A DNA stretch of 51,687 nt from an uncultured Sphingopyxis sp. (lineage in GTDB: Bacteria; Pseudomonadota; Alphaproteobacteria; Sphingomonadales; Sphingomonadaceae), in the NCBI GenBank assembly GCA_937873425.1, contig CALMYE010000114.1, positions 1 through 51,687 of the forward strand, in the 5' to 3' direction. Positions 41,759-51,118 of this stretch are shown here, piece after piece. Made by a program: the position numbers and the translations under genes. The first letter of the stretch is position 1. Each line of letters starts with the position of its first letter. The notes beneath the pieces were generated by a model that made no database searches, was not told the DNA's origin, and saw only the letters and a list, made by a program, of their open reading frames with translations.

Positions 41759-42232
41759 ATGACCAGCAACAAACTCGCGGGCCTCATCGCCGCATCGGCG
41801 ACCGCCATCGCCCTGTCGGGCGCGGCGCATGCCGCCGACAGCCCGGTGTCGGGCGTGATCGGCGCCGCCCAATATTATGGCACCAACGGCTGCGGCGGCC
41901 CCGGCGGCTGCGGCGCCGCCGATGCGAAGGCCGACGCCAACAAGTGCAAGGGCGACGCAAGCTGCAAGGGCGACGCCAAGAAGGACAAGGCCGACGCGAA
42001 GGCCGATGCGAACAAGTGCAAGGGCGCTGCCGGCTGCAAGGGCGACGCCAAGGCCGACGCGAACAAGTGCAAGGGTGCGGCAGGCTGCAAGGGCGATGCG
42101 AAGGCCGATCCGAACAGCTGCAAGGCGGACGCCAGCTGCAAGGGCAAGGCCGACGCCAAGGAAGACGCGAGCAGCTGCAAGGCCGCGGGCGGCTGCGGCG
42201 CGGCCGGCTTCAAACAGATCGCCGGCCTCTGA
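41759..42232 (+). CDS. Bufferin-like RiPP precursor with six CX5C motifs
   Basis: A 157-residue exported protein with signal peptide MTSNKLAGLIAASATAIALS to the AHA-A junction at about residue 25. The mature part consists almost only of Ala, Asp, Lys, Gly, Asn, Ser and Cys. It contains twelve cysteines arranged as six CX5C units: CGGPGGC, CKGDASC, CKGAAGC, CKGAAGC, CKADASC and CKAAGGC. The last five are set in repeats of about 16-24 residues separated by DAKADAN-type linkers. The next two genes are DUF692 (MNIO) and DUF2063, the enzyme pair that modifies cysteines in secreted bufferin-type precursors. The role inferred is binding of a transition metal such as copper outside the cytoplasm. It does not show the EGKCG pattern that I associate with known bufferins. 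Confidence 0.82.
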   Translation: MTSNKLAGLIAASATAIALSGAAHAADSPVSGVIGAAQYYGTNGCGGPGGCGAADAKADANKCKGDASCKGDAKKDKADAKADANKCKGAAGCKGDAKADANKCKGAAGCKGDAKADPNSCKADASCKGKADAKEDASSCKAAGGCGAAGFKQIAGL

Positions 42233-42315
42233 CCGGCGGCATATGATCCCGTGACGGCGGGACCGGCGCACGCCCGTTGACGCGCGCCGGTTCCGTCCCG
42301 GGGACGGAAGGGCCT

Positions 42316-43162
42316 ATGCGCGACGCCGATCGCAGGACCATCGCCTCGCCCGGCTTCGGCCTCGGCCTGCGCCCCGTCCATTATCCCGATTTCCTCGCCG
42401 GCCCGCAGCGGGTCGAGTGGCTGGAGATCATCTCCGAAAACTATATGGTTCCCGGCGGCCGGCCGATAGCGATGCTCGACCGCATCCGCGCCGACTATCC
42501 GATCGTGATGCACGGCGTGTCGCTGTCGATCGGATCGGACGAGCCGCTCGACATGCGCTATCTCGCCGATTTGAAGGCGCTCGCCGAGCGCGTCGAGCCC
42601 TTGTGGATATCCGACCATCTCTGCTGGACCGGCCTCAACGCGCACAATACGCACGACCTGTTGCCGCTCCCCTATGACGCGCCGGCGCTGCGCTGCGTGG
42701 TCGACAATATCGCCCGGGTGCAGGATTATCTCGGCCGCCGCATCCTGATCGAGAATCCGTCGAGCTACGTCACCTTCCGCTCGTCGGACCGCAGCGAATG
42801 GGACTTCATCGCCGACATGGCCGAGCGCGCCGACTGCCTGCTGCTGCTCGACGTCAACAATATCTACGTCAGCGCGCGCAACCACGGCTTCGACCCGGTC
42901 GACTATCTCGCGGGCCTGCCGGGCCACCGCATCCAGCAGATCCATCTCGCGGGCCATACCGACATGGGCGCCTATGTCATCGACACCCACGACCATGACG
43001 TCTGCGACCCGGTATGGGACCTCTACGCCCGCGCCGTCGCGATGTTCGGGCCGGTCGCGACGATGATCGAGCGCGACGACGACATTCCGCCGCTCGCCGA
43101 CGTCATCGCCGAACTCGACCGCGCGCGCGCCGTTTCCGACGCGGCGCACCGCGAGCCCGCGC

Positions 43163-43170
<8 letters not shown>
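42316..43170 (+). CDS. bufB: DUF692 multinuclear non-haem iron oxidative enzyme (MNIO; BufB-like)
   Basis: A 284-residue TIM-barrel enzyme of the MNIO (DUF692) family. Typical blocks are [75 protein letters not shown] and [11 protein letters not shown]; the conserved His, Glu, Asp and Asn residues would hold two or three iron ions. Members convert Cys residues of precursor peptides to oxazolone-thioamide or thiooxazole groups. The start is ATG 42316, with AAGGG upstream; the frame stays open to a TTG at 42277, which is not favoured. It lies 83 bp after the precursor and overlaps the DUF2063 gene by eight bases. Confidence 0.95.
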
Positions 43171-43957
<787 letters not shown>

Positions 43958-45115
43958 CGCAGCACCGCCGCATAGCTCGGCGCGATCGTCATCGCCTCAT
44001 GCTTGCCGGCGCGGCCCAGCGCGGCGTGGACTTCGGGAAGGCGATAGCAGGGCACACCCATGAACAGATGATGCTCGGCGTGATAATTGACCCAGTAGGG
44101 CGCGACCGTCGCGCGGGCGAGCCACCCCGCGCGCGTCGTGCGGGCATGGCTGAACGGGTCCTGGCTGCCCGTCGTGGTGCAGGCATGTTCGGCGATGTTG
44201 CGGATGCGCAGATAGAGCTGGAAGGTCGTCGCGAGGCCCGCCAGCCACAGCAGATAGGGCGTCCAGCCATAGAGGGCGAGCGACAGCGCCAACAGCACCG
44301 CCTGCACCGTCAGAAAGCGCCCCACCGCGCGCGTCACCGCCATCGCGCCCGCCGCATCGACTGCCGGCGCGGTGACCCCGTCGTCCGACTGCTTGTTGAA
44401 CGGCGTCCCGGCGCGGGTGCTTGCGCCCTTCTTCTCCGCCTTTTCGCCGCGCAGCATCGCCTTCAGCCCCTTGATGGCGAGGCCGAACTGCGCGACGCGC
44501 TGCTTGAAGAAGGTCTGGCCGGTCAGGTCGCGCAGCACCTTGCGCCAGAGGCTCGCGCGCGTGGTGGGGAAGGGCTTCGACAGCATCAGGTCGGGGTCTT
44601 CCGCCTGCTGTGTGAATTTGTGATGCTGCAAATGATAGGTGCGATAGGCGATCAGGTCCGACCCGACGGCGGCGCCGGTCAGCCAGTCGCCGAGGACATT
44701 ATTGACCTTGCGATTCGGGTGCAGCGCGCCGTGCGCCGCGTCGTGCATCAGGATCGCGAAGCCGAGCTGGCGCCCGCCGACGATGATGACCGCCGCGAGC
44801 CAGCCGAGCGGGTTGCCCAACCAGGCGGCGAGGCCGACCGCACCGATGCTGACGATCCAGCCGTGCGCGACGAGCCAGATGCCGCGCCACGGCGAAACGC
44901 GCGTGATCGCGGCCCATTCGTCACGGTCGAAAAACTGGTTTGGCGGCAAGAGGCGTACGGCAGGCATGGGGCGAATCTAACAGTTGCCAATGAAAACTCA
45001 ATATATCCCGTTTTGGAGCGTTTTCGTGAACTTACGCCCCGCGAGGATAAGATTTTGGAAACCCTCTTCTGCCACCGCAGCGGGCAGGACCGGTCGGGGC
45101 GAGAGCTCCGCATGA

Positions 45116-47761
45116 GTGGGATTTGCGGGATTGGGGTTGAAGCGGGCCATAGTGCGGCCGGTGGGCGGCGATGTCATATCCGACGAATCGCTGTTCGATT
45201 CGCCGGAGTTCGTGGCGCGGCTGACCCGCGTCGCGCAGCTGTGGCACTATGTGCTCGTCAGCCGCGTGCTCGTCTTTTTCGCCTGCGCCTTCTTTCCCGG
45301 CCTGCCCGGTTTCTTCGACCGGCCGTCGCAATGGCTGCTGCTCATGTTCGGCATCGGCTGCGACCTTGTCCTCACGGTGATCGGCCAATGGTCGCGCGCG
45401 CCGGGGCGCGGCGTGCCCGAACGCCCCGGCCTGTGGTGCGCCGCCGTCATGCTGCTGATCGCGGTCGGGACGCTCGCGGCGAGCATCGCGATGTTCGTGC
45501 CGGCGGACCCCGCCGCGATCCCGCATGCCGACGCTTTCGCCGCGATCAGCGTCGGCGCGATCCTGGTTGCCGCCTCGGCGGTCGCGATCGTGCGCCCGGC
45601 GCTCTTCGCCTTCGCCGGCGCGACCGCGCTCGGCGGCGCGATCGGCAAGGCGTCGGTTCCCTTCGCGCTCGCCGCGATGCTGTTCCTCGCGCTGCTGATC
45701 GTCATGGCGCGCGAGGATGCGCGGCACCAGCGGCGCGCGGGTCGCGCCAAACGCAAGCAGGTCAGCGACCAGGAGCGCGCGCTGAACCTGGTGCGCGATT
45801 TCGAACGCGCGGGACGCGGCTGGTTCTGGGAAACCGACCGCCACGGCCAGCTCGTCTATATCTCGCAGACCGTCGCCGCGAAGCTCGGCCGGCCGCTCGC
45901 CGACCTGCTCGGCCGGCCGTTCACCGACATCATCCGCAAGCGCATCGGCAACGATGACAGCGAGGAGCGCACGCTGGGCTTCAGCCTGTCGTCGCGCACG
46001 CCGTTCAAGGAACTGACGGTGCAGGCGGCGGTCGAGAGCGAAGAGCGCTGGTGGTCGATCTCGGGCCATCCGATCAGCAACGAGCTCGGCAATTTCCAGG
46101 GCTTTCGCGGCAGCGGCACCGACCTCACCGAAAAGAAGAAGTCGGAGCGGGAGATCAACCAGCTCGCGCGCTACGACACGCTCACCGGGCTCGCCAACCG
46201 GCTCCACATCACCGACCTGCTCGAACGCGCGCTCCGGAACCATATCGGCCAGCCGCAGCCCTGCGCGCTGCTGCTGATGGACCTCGACCGCTTCAAGGCG
46301 GTCAACGACACGCTCGGCCACCCGGTCGGCGACCAGCTGCTGCAACAGGTGGCGGGGCGGCTCGCGCAGGTCATCGGCGACAAGGGGCAGGTCGGCCGTC
46401 TCGGCGGCGACGAGTTCCAGATCGTGCTGCCGCAGATCACCCATCCCGACCGGCTGGCGAGCATCGCCAACGCGATCATCCTCAGCCTGTCCAAGCCCTT
46501 CGCGATCGAAGGCGAACAGGTGCGGATCGGATCGTCGATCGGCATCGCGGTGTCCGAGGGCGCGGGCGTGTCCGCCCCGGCGCTGGTGCGCAACGCCGAC
46601 CTCGCCCTCTATGCCGCCAAGGATGCGGGGCGCGGCGTCTATCGCTTCTATGCCGACGCGATGCACGATCAGGCGAGCGAGCGGAAGGCGATCGAGGACG
46701 CGCTGCGCGAGGCGCTGGCCAGGGACGAACTCAGGCTCGCCTATCAACCCATCGTCGACGTCGCGAGCGAGCGCATCACGGGCTTCGAGGCACTGATCCG
46801 CTGGCAGCGTGGGCATGAAACGGTGGTCAGCCCCGCGAAGTTCATCCCGATCGCCGAGGATTCGAACCTGATCATCCCGATCGGCGAGTGGATCATCCGT
46901 TCGGCCTGCGCCGCGATCGCGGAGTTCGGCCCAGGCTACCGCGTCGCGGTCAATGTGTCGCCGCGCCAGTTCGCCAACGACAAGCTGCCCGCCACGATCC
47001 TGAGCGCGGTGTCGGCGGCGGGCATCCGCCCCGAACAGCTCGAGCTCGAGATCACCGAAGGCGTCTTCCTCGACGAAAGCCCCGAGAATCTCGAGATGTT
47101 CCAGCGGCTGAAACGCACCGGCGTGCGGCTCGCGCTCGACGATTTCGGCACCGGCTATTCGGCGCTCGGCTATCTGAAGAAGGCGCCGTTCGACAAGATC
47201 AAGATCGACCAGAGCTTCGTGCGCGGCGCCGCCGACAAGAGCGGGATGAACGCCGCGATCATCTCGTCGATCGTCGGCCTCGCCAGCGCGCTTAAGATGG
47301 AGACGACGGCGGAAGGGGTGGAGACGCACGACGACCTCGACCTGATCCGCGGTCTCGGGTGCAGCCATGTCCAGGGCTATATCTATGGCAAGCCGACGGA
47401 CCTGGGCGAGGCGCTGGCGCTGCTGCGCGCCGGCGACGGGCGCGCCACCGCCAAGGGCTACAAGAGCGCGCGCGAGCCCCGCAGCCGCACCTTCCGCACC
47501 ATCCATGCCGAAAGCGGCGGCCATCGCTATGAGGTGATCGTACGCAACCTGTCGGCGCAGGGAGCGCTGATCGAGGGGCTGTGGAACGTGCCGGAGGGCA
47601 CCGGCTTCTCGCTGATCTTCGGGCCCGGCCTGGTGGTCGAGGCCGAGGCGCGCTGGTCGGACGCCAACCGCGTCGCCGTGCAATTCGCCAGCGAGGTCGA
47701 AATAGCGGCGCTGATGGGCGGCACGGGCAGCACGCGACCGCCCGCCGAGCGCGCGGCTTGA
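45116..47761 (+). CDS. Membrane-bound PAS-GGDEF-EAL-PilZ c-di-GMP protein
   Basis: Up to 881 residues. The GTG at 45116 opens the frame, but GTG 45152 is a plausible later start. About five membrane helices (40-205) are followed by a PAS domain (about 230-345, GRGWFWETDRHGQLVYISQT), GGDEF (intact GGDEF at 430-434 in RLGGDEFQI), EAL (intact EAL at 558-560, with DDFGTGYSALGYL) and a C-terminal PilZ domain (about 775-870) with RSRTFR and NLSAQGALIEG. Both synthesis and breakdown of c-di-GMP look possible, with a built-in c-di-GMP receptor that may give feedback control. It ends one base before the convergent amidohydrolase gene. Confidence 0.93.
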   Translation: MGFAGLGLKRAIVRPVGGDVISDESLFDSPEFVARLTRVAQLWHYVLVSRVLVFFACAFFPGLPGFFDRPSQWLLLMFGIGCDLVLTVIGQWSRAPGRGVPERPGLWCAAVMLLIAVGTLAASIAMFVPADPAAIPHADAFAAISVGAILVAASAVAIVRPALFAFAGATALGGAIGKASVPFALAAMLFLALLIVMAREDARHQRRAGRAKRKQVSDQERALNLVRDFERAGRGWFWETDRHGQLVYISQTVAAKLGRPLADLLGRPFTDIIRKRIGNDDSEERTLGFSLSSRTPFKELTVQAAVESEERWWSISGHPISNELGNFQGFRGSGTDLTEKKKSEREINQLARYDTLTGLANRLHITDLLERALRNHIGQPQPCALLLMDLDRFKAVNDTLGHPVGDQLLQQVAGRLAQVIGDKGQVGRLGGDEFQIVLPQITHPDRLASIANAIILSLSKPFAIEGEQVRIGSSIGIAVSEGAGVSAPALVRNADLALYAAKDAGRGVYRFYADAMHDQASERKAIEDALREALARDELRLAYQPIVDVASERITGFEALIRWQRGHETVVSPAKFIPIAEDSNLIIPIGEWIIRSACAAIAEFGPGYRVAVNVSPRQFANDKLPATILSAVSAAGIRPEQLELEITEGVFLDESPENLEMFQRLKRTGVRLALDDFGTGYSALGYLKKAPFDKIKIDQSFVRGAADKSGMNAAIISSIVGLASALKMETTAEGVETHDDLDLIRGLGCSHVQGYIYGKPTDLGEALALLRAGDGRATAKGYKSAREPRSRTFRTIHAESGGHRYEVIVRNLSAQGALIEGLWNVPEGTGFSLIFGPGLVVEAEARWSDANRVAVQFASEVEIAALMGGTGSTRPPAERAA

Positions 47762-47762
47762 C

Positions 47763-49034
47763 TCAATCGGCGATGCGGCCGCGCACCATCACCCACTCGA
47801 CCTTTTCCAGCGCCGTGACGTCGGTCAGCGGGTCGCCCGATACCGCGATCATGTCGGCCGACAGTCCCGGCGCGATGCGGCCGATCTGATCCTCCATCGA
47901 CAGCGCCCGCGCCGCGACCGTCGTCGCGCTCGCCAGCGCCTCGCGCGGGGTCAGCCCGGCCTTGACCAGCAGCGCGAACTCGCCGGCGTTGCGGCCATGC
48001 TCGAAGACGCCGGCGTCGGTGCCGAAGGCGACCGGGACGCCGAGCGCCTTGGCGCGCGTCACCGCCTTGCCGACCTCGCCCAGCGTCATGCGAACCTTTT
48101 CCTCGACCGTCGGCGTGAAGATGCCCTTGCCGAGCCGCTCGCGCACCCCCTCGAACGCCATCAGCGTCGGGACGAGATAGGTGCCCTTCGCCTTCATCAC
48201 CTTCAGCGCCGCGTCGTCGGCGAAGGTGCCGTGGTCGATCGTATCGATCCCTGCCGCGGCGGCGTCCTCGATCCCGCGCGCGCCATGGGCGTGCGCCATC
48301 ACCTTCAGCCCCAGCGAATGCGCCGTGTCGGCAATGCTTTGCAGTTCGGCCTTGGAGAAATGCCCTTCGAGCCCGCGCCCCTGCTGCGACAGCACGCCGC
48401 CGGTCGCGGTGATCTTGATGACGTCCGCGCCGGCGCGCGACGCCTTGCGGACCTTCTCGGCGCATTCGACCGGCCCGGTGCAGCTGTAGCCCGAACCGAG
48501 CAGCGCGTTCACATCCTCGCGAAAGCCGGTGGCGTCGCCATGCCCGCCGACGATCGACAGGCCGGGACCGGCGGCGATGATGCGCGGACCCTCGATGAAG
48601 CCGGCGGCGGTGCCGCGGCGCAGCGAAAAGGCGCCATATTGCGACGATCCCGCCTCGCGCACCGTGGTGAAACCGGCGCGCAGCGTGATGGCGGCATTCT
48701 TCACCCCGACGACGACGCCCCATTCGCTCGGCTCGACCGCGCGGTTGCGATAGTCGCCGCCCGGATCGCCGGTCAGGTGGACGTGCAGGTCGATCAGGCC
48801 GGGGAGCAGCGTCCGTTCGCCCAGGTCGACGACCTCGGCCCCGGCGGGCGCCTCGGCGCGGCCGGGGACGATCGCGACGATGCGGTCGTCGGTGACGGTG
48901 ACGGTCGAGGGGCCCAGCGTGGGCTTTTCGGCGTCGGCGATCACCCGCCCGGCATAGATGACGACGGTCTTCGCCTCGGCGGCCGTGGCGAACAGCGCCA
49001 GCATCGCGGCGGCGGCCAGTCCCGGTTTGCGCAT
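47763..49034 (-). CDS. Exported metal-dependent amidohydrolase
   Basis: A 423-residue amidohydrolase-superfamily enzyme of the imidazolonepropionase/prolidase-like exported group. ATG 49034 follows GGGGGAGAG and gives signal peptide MRKPGLAAAAMLALFATAAE. The metal-site motifs are LIDLHVHL (HxH), DVIKITATGG (the Lys normally carboxylated), AHAHG, a further His in TIDHGTF, and FGTDAGVF (Asp). Homologues hydrolyse dipeptides or Xaa-Pro/Xaa-Arg substrates in the periplasm; the substrate here is unknown. It converges on the c-di-GMP gene. Confidence 0.93.
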   Translation of the reverse strand: MRKPGLAAAAMLALFATAAEAKTVVIYAGRVIADAEKPTLGPSTVTVTDDRIVAIVPGRAEAPAGAEVVDLGERTLLPGLIDLHVHLTGDPGGDYRNRAVEPSEWGVVVGVKNAAITLRAGFTTVREAGSSQYGAFSLRRGTAAGFIEGPRIIAAGPGLSIVGGHGDATGFREDVNALLGSGYSCTGPVECAEKVRKASRAGADVIKITATGGVLSQQGRGLEGHFSKAELQSIADTAHSLGLKVMAHAHGARGIEDAAAAGIDTIDHGTFADDAALKVMKAKGTYLVPTLMAFEGVRERLGKGIFTPTVEEKVRMTLGEVGKAVTRAKALGVPVAFGTDAGVFEHGRNAGEFALLVKAGLTPREALASATTVAARALSMEDQIGRIAPGLSADMIAVSGDPLTDVTALEKVEWVMVRGRIAD

Positions 49035-49097
49035 GTCTCTCCCCCTTGCTCGATGCGCCATGGTGGCGCGGCGGACGGGGGAGGGCAAGCGCATAAA

Positions 49098-49122
49098 GAA
49101 GGGCCGGCAAAGCCGGCCCTTC
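49098..49122. terminator. Rho-independent terminator after the RcnB-like gene
   Basis: GAAGGGCCGGC-AAA-GCCGGCCCTTC makes an 11-bp perfect stem with a three-base loop, 22 bp past the stop of the minus-strand RcnB-like gene. Read on the minus strand, the stem is followed by TTTAT. It separates this gene from the amidohydrolase gene. Confidence 0.8.
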
Positions 49123-49143
49123 GCAACTCTGGTCTTCGCGCGG

Positions 49144-50028
49144 TTACCAGAAGAAGTCGTGGATCACGTCGACCACCTGGCCCGTGTAGATATCGACGAG
49201 CAGCGCATCGTCATAATAGCGCACCCAGCGATAGGAGCCATAGGCCGGCGGCAGGCGGTAATACCAGGGATCGTTGATCCAGTAGCGCTGGCCGTAGAAG
49301 AGCGAGCCCAGAGTGAAACCGATGCTGAACCGCGTGTAGCGGTGGTTGTGATAGGGCGCGTAATAGCGCGGCAGGCGGTAATAATTGCGGTTCGTCTGGC
49401 GATAGCTGCGCCAGTCGTAGCGCCGGTCGTTGCGCCATTCGCGGTTCCAGTTGTTGCCGCGATTGCGGTTGTCACGATAGTTGCGGTTGTCACGATAGTT
49501 GCGGTCGCGGTCGTAGCGGTTGTTGTTGCCGCGATCCCAGCGGCGGTCGCCCTGGTTGTTGTTGCGGTCGCGATTCCATTGCTGGTTGCCCTGGTTGTTG
49601 CGGTTCCGGTCCCATTGACGGTTGTCCCGGCCGTCGCGGTTGCGGTCAACACCCCCGCCCTGACGCTGGGCCTGCTGGCGCTGCGCCTGCTGACGTTGGG
49701 CCTGCGCATTGCGGTCGCGGTTCAGCGACCAGTCGCGGCGCTGGGCCTGCTGCGGCTGGGGCCGCTGGCGTTCGGCCTGCTGCTGGCGCGGTTGCTGGAC
49801 CTGCTGACGCTGGACTTGCTGGCGCTGCTGCTGGCGCGGCTGTTCGCGCTGCACACGCTGTTCGCCGCCGCGGTCGCCGCGGTTCATGCCGGGGCCGCGA
49901 TTGCCGCCGCGGTCCCCGCGGTCGCCGCGCTGACCCCATTGCTGGCCGTCGCGCGCCTGCGCGAAGGCCGGGGTGATCGGGGTGAGCATCGTCGCGGCGA
50001 TGAGCAACCCACCGATAAGCTTCTTCAT
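49144..50028 (-). CDS. RcnB-family periplasmic protein with long Q/R/N-rich region
   Basis: A 294-residue protein with signal peptide MKKLIGGLLIAATMLTPITP to AFA-Q. A long low-complexity region follows: first Gly/Arg/Asp, then Gln/Arg repeats (RQQQ, QAQRQQAQRQQ), then Asn/Arg/Asp repeats (NRDRNNN, YRDNRNYRDNRN). The last 80 residues form the RcnB domain (YHNHRYTRFSIGFTLGSLFY, QRYWINDPWYYRLP and DDALLVDIYTGQVVDVIHDF). E. coli RcnB is a periplasmic protein tied to nickel/cobalt export. The repeat region is far longer than in that protein and is probably disordered. An upstream in-frame extension to 50127 is rejected because the signal peptide begins at 50028. Confidence 0.88.
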   Translation of the reverse strand: MKKLIGGLLIAATMLTPITPAFAQARDGQQWGQRGDRGDRGGNRGPGMNRGDRGGEQRVQREQPRQQQRQQVQRQQVQQPRQQQAERQRPQPQQAQRRDWSLNRDRNAQAQRQQAQRQQAQRQGGGVDRNRDGRDNRQWDRNRNNQGNQQWNRDRNNNQGDRRWDRGNNNRYDRDRNYRDNRNYRDNRNRGNNWNREWRNDRRYDWRSYRQTNRNYYRLPRYYAPYHNHRYTRFSIGFTLGSLFYGQRYWINDPWYYRLPPAYGSYRWVRYYDDALLVDIYTGQVVDVIHDFFW

Positions 50029-50163
50029 CCTGTGTCTCCGAGCACGCGTCCCGTGGCCGGCGGGCAGCCGGCCGGGAAGATGAAAGAAAGTTAAGCCCCG
50101 CAAGATGAGTGACGGCTGAACCGCCATGTTGCCTGCGGTTCAGCTAGATGAACGGCAAGGCTT

Positions 50164-50709
50164 TCAATCGCGCGGCGGCACGCGCATCGCCGGGACCGCG
50201 CCGGCGGCGTCCTGCGGGCGGATGCCCGGCGGCGGCGCGGCGGCGATGCGCTCCTCGCCGCGCAGCACACGGCTGGCCAGGCGGATCGCGGCGCGGATGC
50301 GCGGATAGGTGCCGCAGCGGCAGATTCCCGTCATCGCCGCGTCGATCTCGGCGTCGCTCGGATTGCGGTTGGTGCGCAGCAGGGCGGCCGCCGCCATGAT
50401 CATCCCCGACTGGCAGAAGCCGCATTGCGGCACCTGCTCGGCGACCCATGCCTGTTGCACCGGATGACTGCGGTCGCGCGACAGTCCCTCGATCGTCGTG
50501 ACGAAGCGCCCCTCGCATTCGGCGATGGTGACCAGGCAGCTGCGAATCGCCTCGCCGTCGATGTCGACGGTGCAGGCGCCGCAGTCGCCGGTGCCGCAGC
50601 CATATTTGGTGCCGGTCAGGTTCGACGCGTCGCGCAGCGCCCAGAGCAGCGGCGTTTCCGGGTCCATCCGATATTCGACCGGCCGCTCGTTGACCGAGAA
50701 TCGTGTCAT
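50164..50709 (-). CDS. [2Fe-2S] small subunit of a molybdenum hydroxylase (IorA-like)
   Basis: A 181-residue iron-sulfur subunit of the xanthine-oxidase family. The plant-ferredoxin-like cluster is CGTGDCGACTVDIDG with a further Cys in RSCLVTIAE. The second cluster is held by CGFCQSGMIM and ICRCGTYPRIRAAI. It resembles isoquinoline 1-oxidoreductase alpha subunits more than CoxS. Such subunits pass electrons from a molybdopterin-containing large subunit, but no large-subunit gene lies on either side within the window. A C-terminal Ala/Pro-rich tail (AAAPPPGIRPQDAAG) is extra. Confidence 0.92.
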   Translation of the reverse strand: MTRFSVNERPVEYRMDPETPLLWALRDASNLTGTKYGCGTGDCGACTVDIDGEAIRSCLVTIAECEGRFVTTIEGLSRDRSHPVQQAWVAEQVPQCGFCQSGMIMAAAALLRTNRNPSDAEIDAAMTGICRCGTYPRIRAAIRLASRVLRGEERIAAAPPPGIRPQDAAGAVPAMRVPPRD

Positions 50710-50766
50710 GCGTGGGTCAATAGCCGACTGACCGGCGTAGAGCCTGCTTTTTCTTCGGAGGCTCCG

Positions 50767-51083
50767 TCATTGCGAGGAGCGAAGCGACGAAGCAATCCAG
50801 AGGCGATTATATATCTTGCAAATCCAGACGGCCCCCCGGTTGCCGGCGTGAAATTCCTCCCCGGAACGGGGAGGGGGACCGCGAAGCGGTGGAGGGGCCG
50901 GGACGATGCGTGGTGACGAGAGGTTTCGACCCCTCCGTCAGCCCTGCGGGCTGCCACCTCCCCGTTCCGGGGAGGAACTCAGGCCCGTGACCGCCCATCC
51001 CCGCCTTGTGTTTGCAAACGAATAGTCACCAATCCAGAGCGGTGTCGTGCTGCTCTGGATTGCTTCGCTGCGCTCGCAATGAC
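50767..51083. repeat. Nested palindromic repeat array
   Basis: An outer inverted pair (50767-50802, TCATTGCGAGGAGCGAAGCG..., and 51053-51083, its near reverse complement ending CTCGCAATGAC) encloses an inner BIME pair with hairpins CCTCCCCGGAACGGGGAGG (50856-50874) and CCTCCCCGTTCCGGGGAGG (50957-50975). A third dyad, CCAGAGC...GCTCTGG, is near 51033-51059. The whole 409-bp gap between the [2Fe-2S] gene and the aldolase gene is repeat DNA. The outer unit belongs to the widespread CATTGCGAG-type repeats. Confidence 0.8.
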
Positions 51084-51086
51084 GAG

Positions 51087-51109
51087 TAAATAGGGACTGT
51101 CCCTATTTA
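51087..51109. terminator. Palindrome after the class II aldolase gene
   Basis: TAAATAGGGA-CTG-TCCCTATTTA is a 10-bp perfect stem with a three-base loop, starting 10 bp past the aldolase stop on the minus strand. It may act as terminator. The sequence also resembles AAATAGGGACNGTCCCTATTT repeats scattered in many genomes, so a repeat origin is possible. Confidence 0.55.
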
Positions 51110-51118
51110 TCGGCCGGA

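Noticed and set aside
41940-42180. Regular repeats in the precursor gene as a CRISPR array
   Set aside because: The repeats are in frame, vary in length and sequence, encode CX5C units and have no constant-length repeat/spacer pattern.
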